NCBI GenBank assembly: GCA_028554795.2
Contig: CM068841.1
Coordinates: 28,203,721-28,267,720, forward strand
Source of the DNA: Sinohyriopsis cumingii
Taxonomy: Eukaryota > Mollusca > Bivalvia > Unionida > Unionidae
Reading direction: 5' to 3'
DNA: 64,000 nt
Shown: piece after piece, positions 1 through 10,007 of the stretch
How positions within the stretch are numbered: position 1 is the first letter of the stretch
How the letters are laid out: each line of letters starts with the position of its first letter
Translations under genes and position numbers: made by a program
Notes under the pieces: model-generated
What the model saw: the letters and a program-made list of their open reading frames with translations, nothing else
What the model was told of the DNA's origin: nothing
Database searches by the model: none

Positions 1-240
1 CAAAAGCTGCTGCGTTAGGTGCTGTTGGAACCGCTGATGAAATGACATTTAAAAAAACAAAACTGCGGGAAAGGGATTAAGACTTCCAGGAACGTATCAA
101 GGAAAAGGTCCGAGATTTCAGGGAACTTACCTGGGGTAAGGTCAAAGACTTCAGGGAACTTATCTAGGACGATCCGTTCAAGGAAAAGGTCTGATACGTC
201 CGGAACTTATCTACGTTGAATTCACAATGGGGTTTTACAC
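1..240 (+). pseudogene. 3' end of a broken lysine/alanine-rich coding region
   Basis: The reading frame starting at base 3 is open at the window edge and stops at 78-80. It encodes a short Ala-rich then Lys-rich tail. The following 150 bases contain two to three degenerate copies of a ~45-base unit (AAGGTC..GACTTCAGGGAACTTA) that would encode charged, helix-prone residues but carry stops. It lies directly upstream of the protease-like gene, so it probably belongs to the same Polinton-like element, perhaps a basic core or structural protein. That role is inference from position only. Confidence 0.3.
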
Positions 241-242
241 CA

Positions 243-656
243 ATGTCAAATTTTGATTTAATCGATGCGGCTTAACAACTCAAAATCAAAAACTTCAGAG
301 GTGTATTTATGCGAGATCAATTACCACAACAACCAAACAACGCTGAAACTGGTATTATTAATCTCGATTCACTTGTTGGACCTGGAACTCACTGGGTAGA
401 ATACGCGATTGACCCTCGTGGGATTGTTTATTTAGACTCGTATGGGTTAGCTCCACCGCATGAATTTATCAGATATGTCACGCCTTACAACGTGCCAATC
501 TGGTATTCGACGTTACCAACACAACAATTAACCGATCCGCCAATATGCGGCCGTGAAGTAATTGCGGTGCTCGAGTCTATATCAAAATCATCATTACAAC
601 CTCACAAAGTTTTGTACAATTATACAAGTCAACAGTTTGAGAAATCATTGATTTAG
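243..656 (+). pseudogene. Adenain-like cysteine protease of a Polinton/adintovirus-like element, broken
   Basis: An ATG at 243-245 is in frame with the 115-residue ORF that begins at 309, but a TAA at 273-275 interrupts it, so the copy is probably inactive. Counting from the 309 Met, the ORF shows a GTHW segment (H28), a DSYG segment (D43), a Gln at 73 and a Cys at 80 in an ICG segment. The H-D-Q-C order and the 7-residue Q-to-C spacing match adenovirus-type (C5) proteases that process virion proteins in Polintons and adintoviruses. The length (~137 residues from the upstream Met) is short for the family. Family assignment is by motif; the element type is supported by the polymerase remnant downstream. 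Confidence 0.6.
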
Positions 657-689
657 ATCTCCATTTGGAAAAACGAAGAAAAGAATAAT

Positions 690-1136
690 GGTTGATATTT
701 ATGGAAGATCCCGAGATGTGAGTAAAAAGAAACTGACATAGATTTATCAAAATACATGACAAAAGATGATCTTAATGATCTCATGAACCTGGCTGGAGTT
801 GACCGAGATGAAGTTGTTGTTTTTCAGGACCAATATGGCATGCTAAAAACCAGCAACATCAAATGGAATGATATAGTTCGACGAGTACTCGGTGCGGTCA
901 CGGATAACATCCCTGTATTTACTGACGGCGGTATAATCAAAGATTCAAGTATATCGTTTACAACCATCAGAGACGAAATTGTAAGAAGCGCAGCTAATTG
1001 TTTGAAGAATACCGACGACACAAGGACAGGTGAACGCAGCATGAACGGAAATAAAATAGTAGTTGCTCGGAGACCCAACATCCGACGAAGAAGCGGAAAC
1101 AAAAAAAATATGTGGACGTTCACTACAGCACCGTAG
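690..1136 (+). pseudogene. Putative virion/fibre-like gene fragment of the Polinton-like element
   Basis: A 126-residue ORF starts at 756, with a related start at 690 in another frame. The middle of the protein (NIPVF..DGG..KDSSIS) resembles the short Gly/Asp-rich segments of tail- or fibre-type proteins, and the C-terminal end is Arg/Lys-rich. It overlaps the next ORF by 25 bases. The frame change near 720-756 suggests a broken gene. No enzyme motif is visible and the function is not established. Its place just downstream of the protease suggests a structural gene. Confidence 0.3.
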
Positions 1137-1441
1137 ATAATAAATTATCCACGTTACGGGCCGAGGAAGACGTTCATGTGAGTATGTTAACGAATTTTCG
1201 TAGAAATTTAATTTTTTTTTTTGATGAAATCGTAGATGTTTTCTTTGGTACTAAATTGACCGCTGACATGAAACTCTCTGATATCAAGACAAACATTAAT
1301 GATACATTTAAGAAAACACTCGAAGAAATCGTAAGTGGAATTCCTGATATCGTTAACAAAATTAGTCTGATTAAAATTCCTCCCGGAGTAACTCCGGAAA
1401 AGATCATCAATAACGTATACACAGTGTCATCGGGATTCTAA
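1112..1441 (+). CDS. Helical/coiled-coil ORF of the Polinton-like element
   Basis: A 109-residue ORF that overlaps the preceding one by 25 bases. It is rich in Leu, Ile, Asp and Lys with heptad-like spacing (TADMKLSDIKTNINDTF and onward), so it is probably alpha-helical. It ends in a short Ser/Gly tail. No catalytic motif is seen. It may be the distal part of the same structural gene as the upstream ORF, separated by a frameshift. Function unknown. Confidence 0.3.
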   Translation: MDVHYSTVDNKLSTLRAEEDVHVSMLTNFRRNLIFFFDEIVDVFFGTKLTADMKLSDIKTNINDTFKKTLEEIVSGIPDIVNKISLIKIPPGVTPEKIINNVYTVSSGF

Positions 1442-1443
1442 AC

Positions 1444-1714
1444 ATGGCCACAGCAGAATAAAACTCTCAAACATACCTCAACACTTACTGGTGTGTATAG
1501 ACTGTCTGTGTTCAGTGCTGCAAAATTTAAGATATTTACAACGTATCCCTGGCGGCATTCAACCGATAAGTTTTCCGGGGTTGTGTCTGTTGTCTTAAAT
1601 AGCGGAACCGAAGAAATATATATTCATGAAACAACTGATAAAAAATTAACCGCAACATCCTACTGGTGGTGTCTGGAATTTGTTGCTGAAACGCATCACT
1701 TGGTTACTGCGTAA
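1444..1714 (+). pseudogene. Short unknown ORF pair, frameshifted
   Basis: An ATG at 1444 opens a frame that soon stops, while a second frame reads from about 1460 to a stop at 1714 (73 residues counted from the Met at 1493). The peptide is mixed beta-like (VSVVLNSGTEEIYIHETTD) with Trp-Trp near its end. It follows the coiled-coil ORF closely and may be the end of a fibre-like product. No family recognised. Confidence 0.2.
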
Positions 1715-1721
1715 AATAATA

Positions 1722-2290
1722 ATGGCGTTGACAGAGTCAAGTGTTCAGAAATATAGATATGATCAAGTACGTGAATGGTAATCAGCTTTAAAAGCCATCA
1801 ATGACAAATATACCGTGAAAGTAAGAAAATACAAGCGGCGTGCAGTTGCCATTGATGTTGTAGTTTATTCAGTGTCCAAGTTAGTTGCGTCCACCGGTAT
1901 AGTATAATCAGCGCTGACTCCGATAACAGTAGCAAAAGCAACAATATGTGTTTCATCATCAGCAGCAATAATAGGTGTTTTTAATATTATCGCGAAAAAG
2001 ATATCCACGTGGACGAGTACAGAATTGCACGATTATGTTACGTGGTTACACACGCAACAGCCGCGTACTCGAAATTATCGTTGCTGATATCATCCATCCT
2101 GGACGACACAACAATATCAGATTCCGAATTTACCAACATGTTGAAGATATACAATGAAGTAATCGACGCAGAAAACCGCCATTTGAAAAATGAAAATTTA
2201 AATAATGATCGAACTACTTCAGCAGATAGCTGCGAACACAGCGCTGATAAAAACAACAATGATATCGACAAGCTCAACAAACCCTGAATT
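1722..2290 (+). pseudogene. Membrane-anchored small protein remnant
   Basis: A start at 1722 opens a frame encoding a basic N-terminal part, then a stretch rich in Ala, Val, Ile and Ser around 1860-1980 that could span a membrane. A frame change near 1990-2010 leads into a 92-residue ORF (from 2009) with a helical segment and an acidic IxDxEFxNML-like motif, followed by Asn/Asp/Lys-rich sequence. Small proteins with one hydrophobic stretch followed by a helical hairpin are common in Polinton-like elements, but the family name is unknown to me. At least one internal stop (near 1780) and one frameshift make it a pseudogene. Confidence 0.35.
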
Positions 2291-2690
2291 CAGTACTAAT
2301 TTTCCAACTGCGATTTCAGTCAAAGAAATCGCTCTTGTACAGTTGCGAGTATACCATATAATTCGTTGGTGTTTGCAGATAAAAATAAACCCGATGCAAC
2401 CCGCGACTGGACCATCTTTGGAATACCAATCGGTAGTTATCAAATCGAACAGATCAATGATGAATTTGCACGCAGAATAAAAAATATCATAGCCAGGAAT
2501 CCAAAATAAAAATAACAGTTCATGAACCAACATTACCATCTGCAATCGAAATAAATTCTCCTGATTACGCCGTTGATATATATCAATCATCGATCAGATC
2601 AGTGTTAGGCTGGCCTGATGCACCCCCGATACCACCGCCACTACCTGAACCAACGCGGGCTGATTTCACGACGGATAAACAATCATAGCA
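2205..2690 (+). pseudogene. Putative minor capsid-like gene remnant, multiply frameshifted
   Basis: The first frame (2205-2480) encodes a polypeptide with a beta-rich beginning (SVKEIALVQLRVYH). Related sequence then continues in other frames to about 2690 and ends in a Pro-rich segment. The gene lies at the end of the structural block of the element. A jelly-roll minor capsid role is suggested only by beta-strand character and position. Several frameshifts and stops show that it is dead. Confidence 0.25.
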
Positions 2691-2930
2691 CGAAATTACC
2701 CCATCATATAAGCAACATTTATTTGGTATAAGAAATGCAACTTTGGATGGTCATGTTATCTGTACTCGGATGGTAAAGTATAGCCTCCTTCTTCCTTTTC
2801 TTTCTTGCATTGTCTCAAAATCAGAAATAATTTTTTCAGGATTTAGTTCATCAGATATATTTATGCCGTCGCTTTCTAATTTTTTAATAGCAGAAATTAC
2901 GCCGTTGATATTTTCGTAATTCATTATACA

Positions 2931-2983
<53 letters not shown>

Positions 2984-2998
2984 AAAAATATTGTACCT
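2691..2998. other. Non-coding interval with (TA)n microsatellite
   Basis: No ORF is supported here. A pure TA dinucleotide run fills about 2933-2980. The flanks are AT-rich with no recognisable signal. Confidence 0.6.
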
Positions 2999-2999
2999 C

Positions 3000-3560
3000 T
3001 CATGTCAATGTCTAAGGTGCCCATATAACATCCTAGCAAGTCCAGAGGGGTGTTTTCTTTTACACCAAAGACGACACATTCCCCTATGAACCAGGCTCAG
3101 GGGCACACGAAACACAACCCCCTATGTGAGATCCTAACCTGTCAAACAGTCTAGCAGACTCAAGAGGGCGTGTTTCCCAAGGACAACACAACATATAAAT
3201 CTTAATTCTAAGGAGGACGACACAACCTCCTATGTGAGCCTCTAACCTGTCAAACAATAGTCTAGCAGACTCAAGAGGGTGTGTTTTCCAAGGAGAGCAC
3301 AACACATAAATCTTAATTAACTTAATTCTAAGGAGGACGGCATAATATCCCATGTGAACGAATAGGGCGCCATCGCATCTTAGCGAGTCCACAAGGATAC
3401 AGGAAACCTTAATTAAGGACGGCACAGCACATAAATCTTAATTAACTTAATTCTAAGGAGGACGGCACAATGCATATAGCAGTATTTACGGTAAGGTAAT
3501 TACACTAATTATAGTCAGGACGGCACAATACATATAGGACGGTACAGACGGACACGGGGT
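3000..3560. repeat. Tandem/degenerate ~115-bp repeat block
   Basis: Three to four diverged direct copies of a unit are visible. Shared pieces include CTAACCTGTCAAACA, TCTAGCAGACTCAAGAGGG, ATAAATCTTAATT and TTCTAAGGAGGACG. Unit length is about 110-120 bp in the first copies, then the copies shorten and rearrange. A minus-strand ORF of 113 residues here (3084-3425) repeats with the DNA, so it is taken as an artefact of the repeat. The block separates the virion-like genes from the HNH and polymerase part of the element. Confidence 0.75.
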
Positions 3561-4233
3561 CATTTTCTACGCTCAACAGATTTTGTACACCCTCCCCAAA
3601 ATCAACCCCTGGAGAGAGCAAAAGGTGCCCGCCACGTGTTGACATGGCGGGAAGATGTGTTTATCTGTTGAGTTTCGAAAACCCAAATAAAGAAAACGTG
3701 TCCTATAGTATGTAAGCTGAACTGATACTTGGAAATTCAAAGATAAGCGTGACATATTCGTAATTTTTCTTAATTATAATCGCAGAAAAAATGTAGATGA
3801 ACCAGAATACCAGACGGATTCAGTAAAACATATATCGTCTGTGAAAAAAAAAATATTATTTATCCCAATAATCAATTACACCTGCCTGTGCTGACAGTCC
3901 TTGATAAAAATCTACGGGAAGTAATCGGAGATAACTGTTAGATAGACCGCCGTTATTTTACATCCGTGTTAACCGTTACCACAAAAAATATTTCTTACAG
4001 GTATTCTGAAATCAAGGACAGAGAAAAAGATTAAACAAGGAAAGAATGACAATTTACCTTTGAGTCTATTGTACATTGAGAAACTGTAATAGCACAATTG
4101 ATTTGGTGTAATGTGTATACAACTATGCGATAGTGAAACTAGGATGCGGTTAATCAGTACAGGAAACGAGGATAACTCGGTCAACCTCGTTTCATATCCT
4201 CGGTAGAGTTATCTCCTTTCATTGCCTGTATCT
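3561..4233. other. AT-rich interval, nothing recognised
   Basis: Both strands were read. The two short minus-strand ORFs (around 3573-3755 and 3969-4184) show no motif and are interrupted by low-complexity sequence. No gene is supported. Confidence 0.5.
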
Positions 4234-4725
4234 CTAACCATAATGGAAAACGATTTTTTGTTTATATTCTTTTGAAAGAACAGATTTGGTTATATTTTCT
4301 GCGACTTTTCGTACTGAAGGCATGCAGATATCAAAATACTTTGCAGCTGCGTTCATTGATTGAAAAATTCTCTCTTCACCCGTTTCAATATTAAAAGATT
4401 TAATCGCCTTAGGCTTTCTGTTTCCCTCCTTCCTTCCAAGTGTAATATTCTCGCTCTGTGTAATAGCCCAAAGATTTTGTAAAGAATTATTGACTTTGTC
4501 ACTGTTGATATGATCGACCACAAGACCATCTTTGATCTCCCCGTGAAAAACCTCAAATATAAACCTGTGATTGTTATAATTTTTCTTCCCAGCGGTGAAT
4601 CTAAGATAATCAAAATTATCACCTACACCGACTGGTTTCTTTCGCTGACAGAGTCTTACTACACCATCACGAGATTCTTCATAATTTTTAATGGTGGGAT
4701 GTTGAACAAATTCTTTTTGCTCCAT
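4234..4725 (-). CDS. HNH homing-type endonuclease (NUMOD-HNH-NUMOD layout)
   Basis: An intact 163-residue ORF with no stop or frameshift, unlike all its neighbours. Residues 8-45 resemble a NUMOD4-like N-terminal segment. Residues 53-95 form an HNH nuclease core, with H53, D71-H72 in VVDHINSD, N79-N80, N84 in LQNLW and E92-N93. Residues 106-145 look like a NUMOD1-type DNA-binding module (SFNIETGE...FQSMNAAAKYF). Such free-standing endonucleases cut DNA to spread themselves, and are known from phages, organelles and large DNA viruses. Here it lies antisense between virion-like genes and the polymerase of a Polinton-like element. It could be part of the element or a parasite of it. The length is normal for phage-type HNH enzymes, and the start codon is the first Met. 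Confidence 0.8.
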   Translation of the reverse strand: MEQKEFVQHPTIKNYEESRDGVVRLCQRKKPVGVGDNFDYLRFTAGKKNYNNHRFIFEVFHGEIKDGLVVDHINSDKVNNSLQNLWAITQSENITLGRKEGNRKPKAIKSFNIETGEERIFQSMNAAAKYFDICMPSVRKVAENITKSVLSKEYKQKIVFHYG

Positions 4726-4804
4726 TTATACATACTATTATTTGTCTAATTTATAACTTATCTCAAATCTGGCTATATAGTCTTCAGGTGATCTTATAAC
4801 CTTA

Positions 4805-5016
4805 TCAATGACAGGTTTTTTTATTATCGTAATATCGTTTTAACTCTCTATATTTTTTACCACCACAACACGCACACAGCTGTGTTTTCTCTCTAACTCC
4901 AACACCACATCTTAAGCAAGGCTGTGGACCAAGGCTCCCCTCCTTACACTTTGCAAATGTCGACCGCAGAATTCCTTCAAGCAGGATTTATTACAAGTAG
5001 TTGAAGACCCTACCAT
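4805..5016 (-). pseudogene. Small zinc-ribbon-like ORF with one frameshift
   Basis: The minus strand reads from an ATG at 5016 through a Cys-rich segment (CNKSC, then EFCGRH). It then changes frame near 4925-4940 into a second Cys-rich segment (CLRCGVG, then LCACCGGKK) and a basic helix, stopping at 4805. Paired CxxC motifs point to a small zinc-binding protein. It is divergent from the polymerase gene and co-oriented with the HNH gene. The function is unknown; the frameshift suggests loss. Confidence 0.35.
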
Positions 5017-5094
5017 CAACCACCTACACTGATTTCTTATTTGAGTCATCGTATATATAATAATTTTTATTTAAATACTTGTCTGAAATATAAT

Positions 5095-7190
5095 ATGGAA
5101 GAGTTTGAGATATTATCTACAATCCAGCCTTGGAAAACTTCCAGATTCGATCTTGACAGAAAAACCCCTGACTTGCGGATGCGAAATCTGACTGATCCGA
5201 CGATTAATCTGATTAATATTATCAGGGATGCTAAAAAAGAATTTCGTGATGATGGGGCATCTCACACGTGGTCGACACTCAAAATTGTACGCGATGACTT
5301 TGTCATCGACAAAGGTGTCGCCGAAGTCAATGATGCTGCAATGAACGATACGCGAGCGGAAAAGATAATCGATTATCTCAACGATGAGAAATATTTTTTC
5401 AGAATAAAGTTATTGTGCTAGCAGAAACAGATTCCGCTGAGTGGATTATCCGTGACAAACGTGACCCTGTCCTTGCTAACGGAAAAACCGCTCTGTTAAG
5501 TAAAAATTCCAAGCCAGGATTACTGACTGGTATTGACAGACCATATTACGAACGAGCGTATCCTATAACAGCGATTGTTTATGGAATTTATCAGCTAAAT
5601 GATAAACCCAACATTAATGTTCTTGCACCAATGAGATTTTCATCCTTGACAGAGTCAAGGCTGAGTTGTGTAGCCGAGCGAGTAATCGAACATTTTACAA
5701 ATGCAGTGCGTGGGTTAACTGATTTAAATAAATGAGTGGAATGAATCGGTTAAGGATATCGGAGCTACAAAAAATGATGCTGAGTTATTAAGTAAATTAA
5801 AATTTCCAATAGTAGTAAAAACATTAACTGCAGAGGTTTTATATGAATCAAAGAATAAAGGAAAGGGGGCACCAATTGAAATTATTGATCATAATGCGCA
5901 CGCGTGGACCAGCGCAGTTACAATATTTCCACGAGATCGAACTGTAAGATTTTACCCCCCAGAGAACTCTGGAAGAAATATGTTCGATATTATTTGCCAA
6001 ATAAGTAAAAACTCTCCTGTGTCACTATGGTTATTTAAAAGTTCAGATGATGAAAATATGATCAATTTGTACGACCTAACGGCGAAATATTTCGTAAAGA
6101 ATCTCTTCACGAAGAAATTATAAAGCTCGCAGAAAGATTTCCAACAGAAAATACTGGTCAATTATTAAAAAATTGTTTTACAATTCCATCTTTTGCAGGT
6201 CATTTTGCAAGGGAGAGAAATTCATGGAAGCCAACTCGATTTGAATTTCTTAAGGATGTTCAGTTAACTTGTTGTGAATATGGCCATGGCGGTTTGTGGA
6301 ATACCAAGTACAACCGCAATGATGTTATTTCATTTTACATGGCCGCGTGTTATCCTGGATGTATTCTTGCGAGTGTGTTGAATATTTTGCGCGGTTTGTA
6401 CATCCCTGTCATGAAATGGCAAGAGTAGCAGTTAATGGACCATTGCCTGATTTTGATCTGGCAGGGTTTGCTTGTGTTGTATCATTCGAAATAGCTAAAG
6501 GTCTTCATCCGGTTTGTTATATTTGGTTTGGCAGACATTTTTCAGAAAAATGCAGGGTACCAATAGTATGATTATGATACATGCTTGATTGTGCAATATT
6601 AAACTCATTAACGGTCAGTGAAGCAATTATATCATATCGGAAACAAGCCGATGTTTGGTTACCATCACCGAAACTGTTCCCTTATCCTGCTGACCCTGAT
6701 GACGCCGGTGCACGATTTGACATTTCGCGAAAAATACCACCGAAGAAAGTATCGCAAAAAATCTCGGCAGAAGAATAATCGGTAAATTTACTTAAGGTGG
6801 ATTATACGATCATAAGCGGTATTATGCACGATTAATTCTGGATCACCCCACCCCCACCCCCCGAGTATGATTTTATAATCGCCGATGCAACATCGAAAAA
6901 TATATATTTTAATCGAGAAGATGCTCACATGCCCAACGGAAAAAAGTTAGGCACAAATGTTAGTTACACTGATGGTGAATCGCCGCAATATACACATCTA
7001 AGATCTTCGATGCTCGCTTATGTGTCTATAAATTTATTATCAATGATAAATAGATTTCCTGACACCGCAGTTAGAGTTGCAACGGATTCATTTTACATCG
7101 ATAAAAAATATGAATCATTGGTAACTCGCTTTACAGATATTAATGAGTCATGGGGTAAATAAACGGCAGACGATTGCTAATCTCTGTAAA
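5095..7190 (+). pseudogene. Family-B DNA polymerase (protein-primed type) of the Polinton-like element, broken
   Basis: Successive open segments in shifting frames (about 5095-5420, 5415-5735, 5745-6123, 6065-6430, 6581-6778 and 6929-7162) together make up a long polymerase-like product. The N-terminal parts are exonuclease/N-domain-like without clear catalytic residues. Around 6325-6360 there is a DVxSFY...CYP block like polB motif A. Around 6990-7100 there is a helix (LRSSMLAYVSINLL) followed by an ATDS segment (residues 51-54 of the last ORF), which aligns with the DTDS motif C, its first Asp replaced by Ala. At least five frameshifts or stops are present, and the C-terminal thumb is missing beyond about 7200. 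In an intact element this enzyme would copy the linear genome. Confidence 0.6.
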
Positions 7191-7559
7191 ATCATGGCTA
7201 AGTGCTTGTAAGGTAGAATAGAACAAGTGTTCCAAAGATGGCTTGCAGTAGATTTGATAGAAAAAGAGATCCCGCTTGAATTAAACTTCTCAATGTTGAA
7301 CTTGACTTTATTATTCATTATAGATTTGATTGTAGAAGGCACCGCTCAAACAAAACATATCAATGTTGAATATGTTGAACGTCTTGACCTCATTATTCGA
7401 AATGTATAGCAGGTATTTGGATTGCGAACTTTTTAACAACAGACCACATTACGAGTTAAACATCGAGAATAAGTGTCAGGGAAGAAGATCTGTTGTGAAA
7501 AAGAGAAGTAAATGAAGTATGCAATGTCAAGTATATTGTAACCTATATATGCTCCTTTT
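7191..7559. other. End of the Polinton-like remnant, nothing clear
   Basis: A short plus-strand ORF at 7227-7409 may be further decayed element sequence, but no motif is visible. No terminal inverted repeat of the element was recognised here. Confidence 0.4.
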
Positions 7560-7571
7560 AAAAGACATATG

Positions 7572-7751
7572 CTGCGTGGGTTCGAGTCCAAGGCTCGGCT
7601 AGCGTGGGTACGTGGGAAAGCCTGCCAGTAGCTTCTCGTGGGTCGGTGGTTCTTCCCTGGGTTTTCCAGGGTTCTTCCTCCACCAGTTATACTGGCCGCC
7701 ATGTATAGCCTATCTTGTGCTGAAAAATGGCGTTAAACCCTAGAACAACAA
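7572..7751 (+). mobile_element. tRNA-derived SINE (Leu/Ser-type head), 5'-truncated copy 1
   Basis: The copy begins inside the B-box region (GGGTTCGAGTCC) and ends with AAAATGGCGTTAAACCCTA and a short CAA tail. It is flanked by a perfect 12-bp target-site duplication (AAAAGACATATG at 7560-7571 and 7752-7763). The truncated head, tail and duplication show insertion by LINE-driven target-primed reverse transcription. Confidence 0.9.
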
Positions 7752-7763
7752 AAAAGACATATG

Positions 7764-8711
7764 GTTCAGTTTCTGTAGAAATTAAATCACGTTTGAAGGT
7801 TAAACTAATTTGCATTGTCGACCAATATACAGCTGTACATCATTTATTATATGCTCATTTTTGTCTCCGTTAACTTTACATTGTCCGAATGGTGTAGTAT
7901 TTTACTGAACACCTTCGTATTGCACTCACGTGTACGACACATGTGCCTTAAGATAGTATAGTGTATTAGGAACTACTTTGTAAATAAACCATGTACACTC
8001 CTGTAGTAGACGCTTTAGGTTTTAGTTGATTTAATTTGTTTGTGAATGAACTAAAACAGCAAATTCGTCCATTTGAATGTATAGATAATAAAGTTAACGA
8101 TGCTGACAAGTTCACTGAATCAGAAACCAAATTTTCAAAGAAGGAAACGAATGAACGTGATATTCGCAATGTCAAAAAACAAACGCGAGAGATGCAGTAA
8201 CTGAAAATATCGAACTGATCACTTCAACAGTTTTTTAGGAGAATATTCATATCTTTTTCGCAAATAGAATGGTTAAGAAAATGACGAGTGCTCTCTAAGG
8301 TCTAAAAATATATAACAGAAAAACATATTGAGGCCAAGGGCTATCGCATATCTATCAGAGACGTACCATTTTACAAGTCTGTGAAAATAATAGATTCGAG
8401 AAGGTTTTGGTAGGAAACTAAGAGCCTCAGGGCCAATAAGCCATAACGACGAAGAGTTATAATTTATACTCGATAAATCTAGTGTCACACAACAGCTGCT
8501 TTTTAATATTCCCCGTGTAACTATTTTGATACAATGATAGGCTAGCGATAGAAGATACACAGTATGTTACTGGTCATAGCTGGGGTCCCTCCAACAGCGA
8601 GATGCAATTGACAGGGCATAAGCGTGTTTTTTTTTAGCTGGTATTAAGAATGGTAATAAATATACTTACGTTTATGCATCTTGAATTTCCTCAAATTGTT
8701 CTTTCTTAGTT
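7764..8711. other. Unique-looking AT-rich DNA without a supported gene
   Basis: Short ORFs on the minus strand (7966-8175, 8273-8560) have no recognisable motif or splice context. No repeat family was recognised. Confidence 0.4.
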
Positions 8712-8912
8712 AGGGCTCGGCCAGTGTGGGTATGTGAGAAAGCCTGCTGGTATCTTCTGGTGGGTCGGGGTATCTTCTGGTGGGTCGGTTTTTGTTGTCG
8801 TTTTTTCTTCTTCTCCCAGGTTCTTCCTCCACCATTTATACTGACCGCCATGTATAACCTATCTTGTGCTGAAAAATGGCGTTAAACCCTATAACAACAA
8901 CAACAAAAGTAA
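8712..8912 (+). mobile_element. Same SINE family, 5'-truncated copy 2
   Basis: The copy ends in GGCGTTAAACCCTATAACAACAACAAC. A perfect 11-bp duplication (CTTTCTTAGTT at 8701-8711 and 8913-8923) flanks it. An internal ~18-bp segment (GGTATCTTCTGGTGGGTC) is duplicated in tandem at about 8749-8787. Confidence 0.9.
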
Positions 8913-9281
8913 CTTTCTTAGTTCTTCGAATCCGACCATCATGTCCTGCAAAACCTGATACATACCAAAACTTACAGGCATTTCGAGTAGCCTACATTTC
9001 CAGCTGAAATCCATTCTCCTTACTGCACTGAACTGACCCAATAATCCAGTCCCTCATAATCAGAAAAATAGAACTGAAGTGGATCAACATATAAACAAAT
9101 TTCAATATGACTCTAAATTTCAATTTTAAGTAGACCAAAAATGACAATTCTTTTATAAACTGATATTGAGCGCACGACTAGGTTAAAATGGAATAAAGCA
9201 TACATTCAAATACATTCTTTATTGTAATGTCTTTTATTATTAAGCGTTAAGTAGTTCAACAAAATGAGCATATAATAAAAA
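8913..9281. other. No feature seen
   Basis: AT-rich sequence with short ORFs only. Nothing is supported on either strand. Confidence 0.4.
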
Positions 9282-9394
9282 GGTTATTGCATTTGTATGG
9301 GAAAATATGAATTTTTATTTTTTTTATTATAGCAAAATCGTGCAGTATTATTCAGAAAAACTCGTTCATATTTTCACATACAAATGCAGTAACC
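9282..9394. repeat. 30-bp inverted repeat with 53-bp loop
   Basis: Arms at 9282-9311 and 9365-9394 match at 28 of 30 positions (right arm TTCATATTTTCACATACAAA and onward). The arms flank an A/T-rich loop. It may be a short MITE or a foldback hairpin transcript. Confidence 0.8.
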
Positions 9395-9759
9395 TATAAT
9401 TATATGTGTTCATACTGTGTCTAAACACATCGTCTCGCTTTTGACTGCATTTGTAATAAACATTTGCTATGGGACAGTCAGCCTAGAAAAGTGAGGTGGT
9501 AGTAGTAGTTGTTGTTGAATAAATGTAGTAGGCCTTAATGCCTTTCATGGTGGATTGGTTTTAGTTATAGCAATAATAAAATTAAACAAAGGAGGAGAAA
9601 CTTCAAACTTCATCAGTTCTGGTGTTTTTCAAACCAGTCACATCCGTTGTATATATTATGGGATTGCGGACTAATGCATGTCCTACTAACTCCAAATCTG
9701 GGAAGAAAAGTGACTATACCATATGGTGGTGCAAATTATAGTTGTATTACTAGTGTTGG

Positions 9760-9925
9760 CAAAAGAGTAGTAGTACATGTAGTAGCAGTAGTAGTAGTGG
9801 TAGTAGTAGTAGTAGCACATGTAGAAGTGGTAATAGTAGTAGTAACTGAAAGAGGAACAGGGGAAATTATGGCAACACCAGGTGGTTGTCTTGGTAGTAG
9901 TAGTAGTAGTAGCAGTAGTTCACGA
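9760..9925. repeat. Imperfect GTA/GTG trinucleotide repeat
   Basis: Long runs of GTA, GTG and AGT triplets with interruptions, in two clusters (about 9766-9845 and 9890-9920). The Val-rich and Ser-rich ORFs that cover it on either strand (9647-9997, 9736-9933) are by-products of the repeat. Confidence 0.85.
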
Positions 9926-10007
9926 TGGTGCAATAGTTGGTATTTCAGTTATTATGCACGACACTTAATTAGAATTATAATTTATTTTTTATTATAGCTC
10001 TTACGCT

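Noticed and set aside
824-1123. 99-residue minus-strand ORF opposite the virion-like gene
   Set aside because: It mirrors the plus-strand coding segment and looks like a chance hydrophobic shadow.
3084-3425. 113-residue minus-strand ORF
   Set aside because: Its protein repeats in step with the ~115-bp DNA repeat and has no motif.
9647-9997. 116-residue Val/Ser-rich ORF
   Set aside because: It follows the GTA/GTG triplet repeat and has an equally long ORF on the opposite strand.
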